Of a stretch of DNA of 64,000 nucleotides, positions 52,443-60,356 are shown piece by piece. Each line of letters starts with the position of its first letter. Position 1 is the first letter of the stretch. The notes below the pieces were generated by a model, which saw nothing but the letters and a program-made list of their open reading frames with translations, was not told where the DNA came from and searched no databases. The position numbers and the translations under genes are program-made. The DNA lies in NCBI RefSeq assembly GCF_013407165.1, contig NZ_CP026994.1, positions 496,001 to 560,000 on the forward strand. Direction: 5' to 3'. Source of the DNA: Nitrosopumilus oxyclinae. GTDB lineage: Archaea; Thermoproteota; Nitrososphaeria; Nitrososphaerales; Nitrosopumilaceae.

Positions 52443-52546
52443 TTTGATTTTTCTTCAGTTTTCTTTTCGGATTCTTTGAATGCATTTACATCCTCTGTGG
52501 TTTTACAAGAACCACATCTTAGTTTTTCCATTATTTTTTTAAACAT
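52439..52546 (-). CDS. 35-residue CGSC protein, first gene of a mini-operon
   Basis: Begins MFKKIMEKLRCGSCKTTED and ends in a charged tail. TATATACT is centred about 25 bases before the ATG, so it is leaderless and first in the unit. Only one Cys pair is present, so two chains may share a zinc. Confidence 0.55.
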   Translation of the reverse strand: MFKKIMEKLRCGSCKTTEDVNAFKESEKKTEEKSK

Positions 52547-52683
52547 ACTTTGAGTGGGTTACCTGTAGTATATACTGGAGTATTGGTAAATCAGGTGCCT
52601 AAAAGAAGAGAATTAATCAAAAAGTAAATCTAAATGATACTCGAATATGAAGATCTTAAATATTATAATTCCTCAACCAAGGG

Positions 52684-53079
52684 ATGAGCCATGAAAATTT
52701 CAATTCTTCTATCTTGATTCAAGATGTTATGACTAGAGCCTTGATTACTGTAAACCCTTCTACTACTGCATTCCAGGTAGCAAAAATGATGGAGCAGGGA
52801 GGAATTGGAGCAATATTGGTTCAGGATAATTCTAATCCTGTGGGAATTGTTACCGATAGAGATTTTGCAACAAAAATTGCAGCAAAGAATCTTCCATTTG
52901 ACACTCCTGTGGAAAAAATAATGTCTTCTCCATTAATTACGATAAATCACAATGAACCAATTTCAGCTGCTGCTGAGAGAATGACTAGTAAAAAAATTAG
53001 AAAATTAGCAGTTACTGAAAACGGTAAGGTAGTTGGAATAATTACCTCTACTGATCTAGTAACACAGTTGGCAAAATAA
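52684..53079 (+). CDS. Two-CBS-domain protein
   Basis: 131 residues made of a CBS pair: VMTRALITVNPSTTAFQVAK...GIVTDRDFATKI and IMSSPLITINHNEPISAAAE...GIITSTDLVTQLAK. CBS pairs (Bateman modules) bind adenosine nucleotides and regulate partners. No enzyme domain is attached; partner unknown. Confidence 0.92.
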   Translation: MSHENFNSSILIQDVMTRALITVNPSTTAFQVAKMMEQGGIGAILVQDNSNPVGIVTDRDFATKIAAKNLPFDTPVEKIMSSPLITINHNEPISAAAERMTSKKIRKLAVTENGKVVGIITSTDLVTQLAK

Positions 53080-53505
53080 CTAGAAAGTTTTAGTCTTTCT
53101 GAGAAAAATTGTCACTGATGCCATGTAGCACCCTGTTGCAATAACTTCTGAAATTAATGATGCCAAGTATGGCTCTATTCCAATTTCAAGAAAATAGTAC
53201 AGTGTAGGCCATCTTATTCCCAGATAAATGATTTCACCCACTCCAAATGATGAAATCAAAGTTAGTAGTTCTTTTTTGATTAAATTTGACTTCATCGATT
53301 TGTATCTGTCTTTGTTATCCCAATAAAATAAGACCGAAAATATTCCAAAGTAAATGATGTATCCGATAATTATTGTAAATGTTGTATTGAGATAGTTTTC
53401 TTGATCTCCTAGTAACTGTGCAGCAACTGCTGATAATGATGCAGAAATTACAAAACAAATGAGAAAACTTCTATTGATTTGTAATAGTTGTGGATTTAAT
53501 TTCAT
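53080..53505 (-). CDS. Small integral membrane protein
   Basis: 141 residues from ATG 53505; an ATG at 53538 and an open frame to 53631 also exist, but the longer forms run into the divergent tag gene. About four membrane helices (for example FLICFVISASLSAVAAQLLG and TFTIIIGYIIYFGIFSVLFY). No recognised family; start uncertain. Confidence 0.6.
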   Translation of the reverse strand: MKLNPQLLQINRSFLICFVISASLSAVAAQLLGDQENYLNTTFTIIIGYIIYFGIFSVLFYWDNKDRYKSMKSNLIKKELLTLISSFGVGEIIYLGIRWPTLYYFLEIGIEPYLASLISEVIATGCYMASVTIFLRKTKTF

Positions 53506-53553
53506 GGTATCTCTTTGGTAACTGTTATTTTGAATCATATGATAAACTAAACT

Positions 53554-54108
53554 ATGAAAAAAAGATGTGAGTGGGCAAAAGATGAACCTAACACCACCTA
53601 CCATGATGATGAATGGGGGACACCTCAACATGATGATAAAATATTATTTGAATTTCTAATTTTGGAGGGGGCACAAGCTGGTCTATCCTGGACTACTATT
53701 CTAAACAGGAGAGAGGGCTATAGGAAGGCATTTTCTAACTTTGATGCAAAAAAGGTCTCAAAATACACTCAAAAAAAAGTAGAAAAACTACTGCAAGACG
53801 AATCAATAATTCGAAATAAACTAAAAATCAATTCTGCAATAAATAATGCAAAATTATTCTTAAAAATTCAGGATGAATTTGGAACTTTTGACAAATACCT
53901 GTGGGGATTTGTAAATCATAAACCTATCAAAAACAAGTTCAAAAAACACTCTGATTTGCCTGCAACTAGCGATATTTCAGAAAAATTGAGTAAAGATCTT
54001 AAAAAACGCGGGTTTAATTTTGTAGGTCCTACAATTTGCTATGCCTTGATGCAGGCAATAGGAATGGTAAATGATCATACTTCTGATTGTTTTTTGTATA
54101 AAAAATAA
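53554..54108 (+). CDS. tag: DNA-3-methyladenine glycosylase I
   Basis: 184 residues. Family signatures: CEWAKDEPNTTYHDDEWGTP with the zinc-binding Cys near residue 5, EGAQAGLSWTTIL, and the C-terminal FNFVGPTICYALMQAIGMVNDH, with His/Cys completing the zinc site. It removes 3-methyladenine from alkylated DNA. Bacterial-type enzyme, suggesting old horizontal transfer into this lineage. Confidence 0.94.
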   Translation: MKKRCEWAKDEPNTTYHDDEWGTPQHDDKILFEFLILEGAQAGLSWTTILNRREGYRKAFSNFDAKKVSKYTQKKVEKLLQDESIIRNKLKINSAINNAKLFLKIQDEFGTFDKYLWGFVNHKPIKNKFKKHSDLPATSDISEKLSKDLKKRGFNFVGPTICYALMQAIGMVNDHTSDCFLYKK

Positions 54109-54137
54109 TTTTTAAGGAAGACTAATTTTATTTTGGT

Positions 54138-54503
54138 ATGGCTGAAGGAAAATTTGCAACATCTGTATCTTGTATGGATGGCAGAATTCAACTTCCACTA
54201 AACAAGTGGATTAAAGAAAATTATTCCGCAGATTTTGTTGATACTATAACTGAACCTGGAGTTGATAAAAAAATTTCAGACGTTGTTGAATCAATCAAAA
54301 CAAAGGTTGGGATTTCTATAAATGCACACAAATCTGAACTAGTTGTAGTTTCAGGTCACTATGATTGTGCAGCAAATCCTGTCTCTGATGAAGAACATAT
54401 TGCACAAATCAAAAATGCAGTTGAAATTATTTCATCATGGAATTTGAATGCCAAAGTAATTGGTGTTTGGGTTGATGGCTCTTGGAATATTAATCCAGTA
54501 TAA
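54138..54503 (+). CDS. Minimal beta-carbonic-anhydrase-like protein
   Basis: 121 residues, shorter than typical beta-CA (about 170-220). It keeps the zinc-site spacing: CMDGR near residue 12 (C-x-D-x-R, as in beta-CA) and GHYDC near residue 73 (H-x2-C), with a strand ELVVVSGH before. The usual C-terminal region is missing or replaced. It could hydrate CO2 or be a zinc protein of this fold with another role. It lies 4 bases before an Nramp-like transporter and is surely cotranscribed. Confidence 0.65.
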   Translation: MAEGKFATSVSCMDGRIQLPLNKWIKENYSADFVDTITEPGVDKKISDVVESIKTKVGISINAHKSELVVVSGHYDCAANPVSDEEHIAQIKNAVEIISSWNLNAKVIGVWVDGSWNINPV

Positions 54504-54507
54504 AATA

Positions 54508-55776
54508 ATGAGTTCAACTGTATCTCGTTTTTCAAAGACTGCAGGACCTGGAATTTTATTTGCATGTACTGCCATAGGCGTATCTCATCTTGTCCAGTCA
54601 ACTAGGGCAGGCGCTGATTATGGATTGTTTATTGTGGGATTTGTCATCTTAGTAACTATACTAAAGTACCCTTTCTTTGAATTTGGTTCTCGTTATGCAA
54701 ATTCTACACAGACAAGCATAATTGATGGCTACAAAAAACTTGGCAAGCCTGCCTTGTGGTTGTATTTTCTATTAACTATTAGTTCGATGTTTTTTGTTAC
54801 AGGTGCAGTAGGATTTGTCACTGCGGGATTTTTTGAAAATCTATTTGGAATTGATTTTCTTGGAGAGTGGACAATAATTATTTTATTTGCAGTATGTGTG
54901 GCAGTTTTGGCTATTGGAAAATTCAATGCACTAGATAGTTTGATCAAAATTATTGCAATTGTTTTAGTTGTCTCTACAGTTGCTGCATTTTCACTCACAT
55001 TGTATAATGGGCCACTGGTACCTATTGCAGGATTTGAGCCAAAAGATCTTTGGGATATCTCTGGAATCTTTTTCTTACTTGCACTGATGGGTTGGATGCC
55101 AACTGCAGTTGATCTGTCCAGCTGGAATAGCTTGTGGACCTTGGAGCGAATGAAACAAACAAGATACAAACCTCGTTTGAAGGAGACTCTCTTTGAATTT
55201 CGATTAGCCTATTTGATAACTGGAATTCTTGCAATAATGTTTGTGACATTGGGTTCGTTTATTTTCTATGGTTCTGGCGAAGAACTTCCAAACAGTAATT
55301 CTCTTTTTGCACATGAAATAGTTACATTATACACACAGACAATTGGGGAGTGGAGCTATGTCTTCATTGCAGCTTCGGCATTTACTGTAATGTTTGGAAC
55401 TATAATTGCAGTTTTTGATGGATATTCCAGATCATTGCAGAGAACAGTTGAATTGATTTTTACCAAAAACGAAGAGAAAATACGCACAAAATTTCGAACT
55501 CTTTACTTGTTTTTCTTGATTCTAATCTCTGGTGGTTCACTTGTGGTGGTGTTTCAATTTGGAAACAATCTCAAGGAATTAGTTGATTTTGCAACTGTCC
55601 TGTCATTTGTAATTGCACCGGTAATTGCAATCTTTAATTTTAGATTGGTTACTGGCAAATTTCTTGACACAGAGCATCAACCTTCCATGTGGTTAAAAAT
55701 TCTAAGTGTTTCAGGAATTCTTTTCCTAATTGGGTTTGCAGTTGTGTTTGCAGTTCTAAAATTTGGATCTATCTAA
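54508..55776 (+). CDS. Nramp-related membrane transporter
   Basis: 422 residues from ATG 54508 (in-frame 54460 lies inside the previous gene). About 11 membrane helices. GPGILFACTAIGVSHLVQST, then RAGADYG, aligns with Nramp helix 1, but the metal-binding DPGN is replaced by GVSH. Helix 6 has GWMPTAVDLSS in place of the usual MPHN. It therefore belongs to the Nramp-like fold but may carry a different ion (for example Mg) or another substrate. Downstream of, and coupled with, a beta-CA-like gene. Confidence 0.75.
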   Translation: MSSTVSRFSKTAGPGILFACTAIGVSHLVQSTRAGADYGLFIVGFVILVTILKYPFFEFGSRYANSTQTSIIDGYKKLGKPALWLYFLLTISSMFFVTGAVGFVTAGFFENLFGIDFLGEWTIIILFAVCVAVLAIGKFNALDSLIKIIAIVLVVSTVAAFSLTLYNGPLVPIAGFEPKDLWDISGIFFLLALMGWMPTAVDLSSWNSLWTLERMKQTRYKPRLKETLFEFRLAYLITGILAIMFVTLGSFIFYGSGEELPNSNSLFAHEIVTLYTQTIGEWSYVFIAASAFTVMFGTIIAVFDGYSRSLQRTVELIFTKNEEKIRTKFRTLYLFFLILISGGSLVVVFQFGNNLKELVDFATVLSFVIAPVIAIFNFRLVTGKFLDTEHQPSMWLKILSVSGILFLIGFAVVFAVLKFGSI

Positions 55777-55807
55777 TTATTTTCATGTGATTGTGCTGGG
55801 TTCTGTT

Positions 55808-56161
55808 TTATTGTCTTATTGTTTTTAGAACATTTTCTATCAATAAATCATTGGATATTCCAAGTTCAGTGGAAATTAACAATAGGGCGTTTCCTCCCAC
55901 ATGAAATGTAAATCTCTTTAATTTTTCATATTCTGCAAGGGCATATTTTGGGGCTCCGATATATTCTCCCATTTGTAGGCGTGTAGTCCATCTATCAAAT
56001 GCCTGTTCAACTGATAGTCTGGTAATTGATTCTGGTGATAGGGTTTTAGTTCCTTCTCTCATTCCACCTGCAATCTTTTCATAGTTTTTAGAATAGACTG
56101 CAACAAATCTAATTTGTTTATCTAGACCAAAAATAGTCTCACATAATTTTTCATAATTCAT
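55808..56161 (-). CDS. Conserved hypothetical protein, paralogue of 48547
   Basis: 117 residues. Same landmarks as the 48547 product: NYEKLC at the start, IRFVAVYS, GGMREGTKTL, KYALAEYEKLKRFTFHVGG and ALLLISTE. A perfect 12-base palindrome lies upstream at the expected TATA position. Function unknown. Confidence 0.6.
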   Translation of the reverse strand: MNYEKLCETIFGLDKQIRFVAVYSKNYEKIAGGMREGTKTLSPESITRLSVEQAFDRWTTRLQMGEYIGAPKYALAEYEKLKRFTFHVGGNALLLISTELGISNDLLIENVLKTIRQ

Positions 56162-56181
56162 GAATTTACGATAAAATCATG

Positions 56182-56193
56182 ACGATTAATCGT
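56182..56193. promoter_or_regulatory. Perfect 12-base palindrome upstream of the 55808 gene
   Basis: ACGATTAATCGT is self-complementary and centred 26-27 bases before the ATG at 56161, exactly where a TATA box (ATTAAT) would be. It could be an operator over the TATA box. Chance occurrence in AT-rich DNA is possible. Confidence 0.35.
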
Positions 56194-56320
56194 GTAGATG
56201 TAGTTTTTTTATGTAAAAATGTTTGTTAATTTAACAGTGAATATCACAATTAGATACTGATGCCCTATCAATTTTTCAAAACTCCTATACCCTTAAGTCT
56301 CTAATTCTTAGAGATACACT

Positions 56321-56560
56321 ATGACTGATGACAAAAAAATGAAAATTGTATGTAAATGGTGTACTGTTTCTCAATCTTGCCATGTTGTTAGTCAAAAAAT
56401 TACAGATCATCATGGAAACTATGGAATAGATAGCATCATGATGGCTAAAATCAAAATTCACAAACATTTCAAAGGAAAAAATTATTGCAAAGGTGCAGAT
56501 AGAACAATTGAAGTGCCTCTAGATGAGGTGCAAAAGTATAATGAAAAAAACAAAGATTAG
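56321..56560 (+). CDS. Small conserved hypothetical protein
   Basis: 79 residues with CKWC near the start, a Cys pair further on and several His (TDHHGNYG, HKHFKG), so metal binding is plausible. No known family. Confidence 0.5.
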   Translation: MTDDKKMKIVCKWCTVSQSCHVVSQKITDHHGNYGIDSIMMAKIKIHKHFKGKNYCKGADRTIEVPLDEVQKYNEKNKD

Positions 56561-56680
56561 CTTCTAAATTCTAATACATAAATTCATCATTTCCAAATTG
56601 TAACTATGGTTTCATGAGTGGTGTATATCTAGTGGTTAATGTTGAAGATTCTTAATATAACAAGCTCAATTCGTAAAATC

Positions 56681-56782
56681 ATGAAATATTGTCATGATTG
56701 TTTAACTCCAATTAATAGTCATTCAAAAGAAGAGTACTGTGTTATTTGTAAAAGAGATAAGCCATTAAAGAAAGTGCTATAG
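56681..56782 (+). CDS. 33-residue double CxxC protein
   Basis: MKYCHDCLTPINSH... with a second pair CVIC and a basic tail (KRDKPLKKVL). Both pairs together make a minimal zinc ribbon. It lies alone in a 380-base spacer between 56560 and 56942; the rest of that spacer contains no other gene that I can support. Confidence 0.55.
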   Translation: MKYCHDCLTPINSHSKEEYCVICKRDKPLKKVL

Positions 56783-56941
56783 CATAGATTGAGTTATTTC
56801 ATATTTTATCTTACAGTGTAAATTTCATGTTTCATCAAAATGATCCTATTTTCAAAATCCCTTACATTGTCTGAATAACTGATGCTTTCTTGCCGTCTGG
56901 GCAGTCTAACACATTTTAAATGGATTTTGCCGAGTTAATTT

Positions 56942-57433
56942 ATGACTACTCGTGCTCAAGCATTAATTCCGATAACAATTGCGGCAGTCATTATTGGTGT
57001 AATTGGAATGTTGACGCTTCCAAGTGATAGTAAATTAGAATCAGTTGAATTTCCACGAGGTACCATTTTAGTTGATGATATTCCACTTGAAGTGCAAATT
57101 GCAGATTCAGAACCAAGACGAGTTCGTGGATTGATGTTTCAAGAACAATTGCCTTATGATCAGGGGATGATTTTTGTATTTGCAGATCCGGGTTTGTATT
57201 CTTTATGGATGCTTAACATGCAATTTTCATTAGATATGATTTGGTTTGATCAAGATGGAAATGTTGTACATATTGAAAAAGATGTTCCGCCATGTAAGAC
57301 AGTCGTAGAAATTACTACTTGTCAAAGTGTTGTTCCAGATAATGAGGCATCATATGTGCTAGAAGTAACTTCTGGATTTGTTGAACAAAATAATATCACT
57401 CTTGATTCGAAATTGACCATAATTTCTATCTAG
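56942..57433 (+). CDS. DUF192-family exported protein
   Basis: 163 residues. N-terminal membrane anchor or signal (about residues 6-25, ITIAAVIIGVIGML). The DUF192 domain (about 40-160) has the classic order: EVQIADSEPRRVRGLMFQE, GMIFVFADPGLYSLWMLNM, FSLDMIWFDQDGNVVHIEKD and SYVLEVTSGFVEQN. Role of the family is unknown. It is followed by another anchored protein and a TauE/SafE transporter in line. Confidence 0.85.
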   Translation: MTTRAQALIPITIAAVIIGVIGMLTLPSDSKLESVEFPRGTILVDDIPLEVQIADSEPRRVRGLMFQEQLPYDQGMIFVFADPGLYSLWMLNMQFSLDMIWFDQDGNVVHIEKDVPPCKTVVEITTCQSVVPDNEASYVLEVTSGFVEQNNITLDSKLTIISI

Positions 57434-57474
57434 AATTGCAAAGCCTTATCTTTGAATAAATAATTTGTAATTTA

Positions 57475-58101
57475 ATGAACAAGCCATTATTGATCATAAT
57501 GGGAGTTGTAATCATTGTTTTAGGTGCAATAATTATTTTTTATTCTACTCCTGAAACAGAATCAAAACCCGTTTACTATACTGGGTTTACATATTATGAT
57601 ATTGAAAAAATTCAAAAAACTTTAGCCAATCAAAATATTTTTGTATCTTCACCAACTGCAATAACTGATCATACAATTAGTCAATACTGTACATTTTTTG
57701 ATAAAGGATTACCAAGAACTGTAGAATATTGCACTACTACTGCTGTAACTGACATTCATGGAAACACTTTGGGAAATATCAACATTGGAGGTGACACTAA
57801 CTCTCCAGTCTTGGCAATAGCTAATCTTGAAACTCAAACTTTGGAGTCCAATCAAGATGAGGTTTTAGCAGTAATTGAGGCTATGATTGAAACTCTTGTC
57901 TGTGACTGTTGGGAGGAAGAAAAGGCTGATGATGATGTTGAGTCTATCTCTGCGTGGGTGGAACTTGTTCACACATTTTACTATGATTCTAATGAACGTG
58001 GAATAAAATCACAAATCGACGATTTGAAAACTTCTGAAATAACTTTGGAGATTACACCTAAGGACAATTCTGTTTTGCAGACATTGATCATTCTAAAGTA
58101 G
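57475..58101 (+). CDS. Membrane-anchored hypothetical protein
   Basis: 208 residues with an N-terminal anchor (LLIIMGVVIIVLGAIIIFY, about 4-22) and a mostly soluble outer part containing a Cys pair in VCDCWEEE and two further Cys. No family recognised. Gap of 41 bases from the DUF192 gene and about 40 to the next gene. Confidence 0.6.
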   Translation: MNKPLLIIMGVVIIVLGAIIIFYSTPETESKPVYYTGFTYYDIEKIQKTLANQNIFVSSPTAITDHTISQYCTFFDKGLPRTVEYCTTTAVTDIHGNTLGNINIGGDTNSPVLAIANLETQTLESNQDEVLAVIEAMIETLVCDCWEEEKADDDVESISAWVELVHTFYYDSNERGIKSQIDDLKTSEITLEITPKDNSVLQTLIILK

Positions 58102-58141
58102 TCTAATTATATACTACAAATTTCTTTGATTGACGATTACA

Positions 58142-58903
58142 ATGATTGATCAATTATGGTTAATTCCTTTAGGCTTTGCAGCTGGACTATTAGGTTCTAT
58201 GATTGGTCTAGGTGGTGGAATCATTGTTGTACCTGTCTTGACCTTTTTGGGGTTTCCGCCTACTGTTGCTGCAAGTAATAGTCTGTTTGCTGCATTAAGT
58301 AATGCCATTGCATCTACAATTTCATATTCAAAACAAAAACGAATTGAATACTCTTTGGGAATCAAATTGGGATTGCTTTCAATTCCTGGAACTGTTTTAG
58401 GTGCAATAATATCCACTGATGTTGCACCCGATATCTTTAAAATTTTATTTGGATTTGTGTTGATTGCATCAGCTGCGTACATATTTTTAAGGAAAAAAAT
58501 TGAAACCAGAGAGAAAACAATTTCAAAACAAATGATTGTTTTTGCAATCGGTGCAAGTTTTTTTGCAGGAATAATTTCATCTTTTTTTGGAATTGGGGGT
58601 GGGATAATTTTTGTTCCGTTAATGGTTGTAGGAATGGGCATGGCAATGAAAAAAGCTGCTCCTACATCTCAGATGATTCTCTTGTTTGCATCTCTGTCAG
58701 GAGTGATAGTTCATAGTTTCTTGGGACATCCAGATTTTCTTCAAGCAGGATTTTTGGCAATTGGTTCATTTATTGGAGGATTAGTTGGTGCAAGATTATC
58801 TATTGATATCAAAGAAAGATACTTGCAAATTCTTGTGTCTGTTGTAATTTTAATTGCAGCTGCAAAATTATTCTTTGATTCTATATCTGTGAATTTATTT
58901 TAG
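58142..58903 (+). CDS. TauE/SafE-family permease
   Basis: 253 residues from ATG 58142, with TATATA about 32 bases upstream (in-frame TTG at 58130 is too near). Eight membrane helices with the family repeats GLLGSMIGLGGGIIVVPVL (about 14-32) and GIISSFFGIGGGIIFVPLM (about 144-162). The family exports sulfite, sulfonates or related anions. The substrate here is unknown. Confidence 0.88.
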   Translation: MIDQLWLIPLGFAAGLLGSMIGLGGGIIVVPVLTFLGFPPTVAASNSLFAALSNAIASTISYSKQKRIEYSLGIKLGLLSIPGTVLGAIISTDVAPDIFKILFGFVLIASAAYIFLRKKIETREKTISKQMIVFAIGASFFAGIISSFFGIGGGIIFVPLMVVGMGMAMKKAAPTSQMILLFASLSGVIVHSFLGHPDFLQAGFLAIGSFIGGLVGARLSIDIKERYLQILVSVVILIAAAKLFFDSISVNLF

Positions 58904-58932
58904 AATTTAGGCTCAATATTTCATTTTATGTT

Positions 58933-58939
58933 TTTATAC
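58933..58939 (+). promoter_or_regulatory. TATA box of the small RNA candidate
   Basis: TTTATAC-type element in TTTTTATACC, centred about 26 bases before the first hairpin, as expected for archaeal initiation there. Confidence 0.45.
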
Positions 58940-58961
58940 CAATTTTGTAATGTATGTTGTT

Positions 58962-59020
58962 CATTAGGTCTTATGACCTAAGGGCGGGAGAGACTAGTCG
59001 GCTCTCCTGTATTTTACTTA
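58962..59020 (+). ncRNA. Candidate small RNA with two hairpins
   Basis: TTAGGTC-ttat-GACCTAA (58964-58981) is a 7-bp hairpin. It is followed by GGAGAG (58987-58992) pairing with CTCTCC (59002-59007) around a 9-base loop containing the self-complementary ACTAGT. A TATA box sits about 26 bases upstream and TGTATTTTACTT follows. The whole block is GC-richer than the 330 bases of AT-rich spacer around it. No known family recognised. Confidence 0.55.
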
Positions 59021-59239
59021 TGATATTTTTTCATAATTTATTTTAAAAATTGGTACTATTGATACATCTGAACTTTTTAGATTGTATTATGAATGATTAA
59101 ATCAAAAAGAAACGTCTAGTTTTTTGGGTCTTTCATTAATAAATAATTTTAAGAATATTATGTTGATAATTGTAAAATTAGGATATTGGTAACTAGAATT
59201 AGAATAATAACACACAGATGAGTTTCAGAAACGTTAAAT
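59021..59239. other. AT-rich spacer after the small RNA candidate
   Basis: About 220 bases, mostly A/T, between the RNA and the end of the 59240 minus-strand gene. No credible reading frame, tRNA or repeat is visible. Confidence 0.5.
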
Positions 59240-59776
59240 CTATTGCTCTGGGATTTTTATTTTAAATTCAAAACTTTCTTCATCTGATTTAAAATCTGAT
59301 GTGACATGTTTTGCATCATTGAACATTTTAAAATATATCATTCCATTAACATATAACCAATTATATCCCATGTCGCTATTTGCACATGTTATTGTCCTTA
59401 GTCCGTCTTTATCATCATAATACAAGTGATGGCCATTTTGTTTAAACCAACTTGACATAGTTTCAGTCATTTCTTCAAATTTTAACATTGGAGAAAATAA
59501 CTGCATGCAGGAAACAGTTGGCTCATATTTTGTTTTTATCCAAGGATCTAACTCTTTTTTGGTAAATCTATTGTATAGCTTTTTTATTTCACTACGTTGA
59601 ATTATCATATCTTGGCGTTTGAAACACTTGTCCAGAACATCTAGATGATTGTTGATGATATTTTCTGCAGCCTTTGTGGGGGAAATGTTGTTCTCTTGTG
59701 CTAATTTTTTAATGGAATTAATATGATCTTTGGTAAATCGTAAACTGATTACTTCATCTTTTGTTTTGACCGCCAT
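59240..59776 (-). CDS. Hypothetical protein with RHH-like N-terminus
   Basis: 178 residues. Residues 8-50 (VISLRFTKDHINSIKKLAQE, then NNISPTKAAENIINNHL) look like a ribbon-helix-helix DNA-binding domain. The C-terminal 120 residues have CMQLFSP, HHLYYDD and WLYVNGMIYFKMF, an unassigned sensor-like domain resembling those of thaumarchaeal transcription factors. The target is unknown. Confidence 0.6.
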   Translation of the reverse strand: MAVKTKDEVISLRFTKDHINSIKKLAQENNISPTKAAENIINNHLDVLDKCFKRQDMIIQRSEIKKLYNRFTKKELDPWIKTKYEPTVSCMQLFSPMLKFEEMTETMSSWFKQNGHHLYYDDKDGLRTITCANSDMGYNWLYVNGMIYFKMFNDAKHVTSDFKSDEESFEFKIKIPEQ

Positions 59777-59948
59777 ATTCCGAATTGGACTTTTTTTAAT
59801 AAATACCTTATCTGAAAATTAAATTTAAATAAATAAAATATGCAAATTGTATTCTGTTATTGCTTACTTTACTAGCAAAAGCTTACATTTTCCGATTTAT
59901 ATAAATTTGAGTGGGTCTTTTGATATTTGGTGTAATATAGGGGGGCAC

Positions 59949-60047
59949 ATGATGAATTCTGGAAAAAAATGTAAACATTGTAACAAAGAGTTTTTCAATA
60001 GAAGTAGTGATTACTGCTCTTCAGAATGTGCGGCTGAATCATTATGA
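59949..60047 (+). CDS. 32-residue zinc finger, first of an overlapping pair
   Basis: MMNSGKKCKHCNKEFFNRSS..., with finger C-x2-C-x10-C-x3-C (CKHC, CSSEC). ATGs at 59949 and 59952 are both possible; a G-run at 59940-59945 gives a Shine-Dalgarno-like site. A TATA-like TTTATATAAA is at about 59896. The start of the next gene overlaps its stop by 4 bases. Confidence 0.6.
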   Translation: MMNSGKKCKHCNKEFFNRSSDYCSSECAAESL

Positions 60048-60205
60048 AAATGCTTTGCAAGCATTGTGGTAAGGCATTTGAAGGCAATACTGAAAAATTT
60101 TGTTCTGACTCTTGTTTTAAATCACATATTTCAGATATTTCAAGAAGGAGTGCAGAAGCTGTTGAAGGTGATCCTGGTCATACTCAAAACCTATCTGAAG
60201 ACTAG
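60044..60205 (+). CDS. 53-residue zinc finger, second of the pair
   Basis: MKMLCKHCGKAFEGNTEKFC... with the same C-x2-C...C-x3-C finger as the gene it overlaps (ATGA), and a 30-residue polar tail. A third relative is at 19651. The finger recalls TRASH/FCS-type zinc fingers, but the exact family was not confirmed. Confidence 0.62.
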   Translation: MKMLCKHCGKAFEGNTEKFCSDSCFKSHISDISRRSAEAVEGDPGHTQNLSED

Positions 60206-60356
60206 ATTTTCACATTATTGATATGTACTAAATTCAAAGGTTGCACATTAATTGTAAGATGAGATTTTGATTAAAACGTGGTTTTGCAGTTAGTATTACC
60301 TAACAATGTGGATGTTAAAATAATACCTTTACACTAATACTTTGTACATCAATAAC

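Noticed and set aside
53505-53631. Longer N-terminus for the 53080 membrane protein
   Set aside because: It would run through the divergent tag start; residues there have no membrane or domain character.
56830-56915. Possible box C/D RNA (CTGA, CTGATG, CTGG)
   Set aside because: Box C is poor (AATGATC), box D is CTGG, guide lengths are wrong, and no terminal stem forms.
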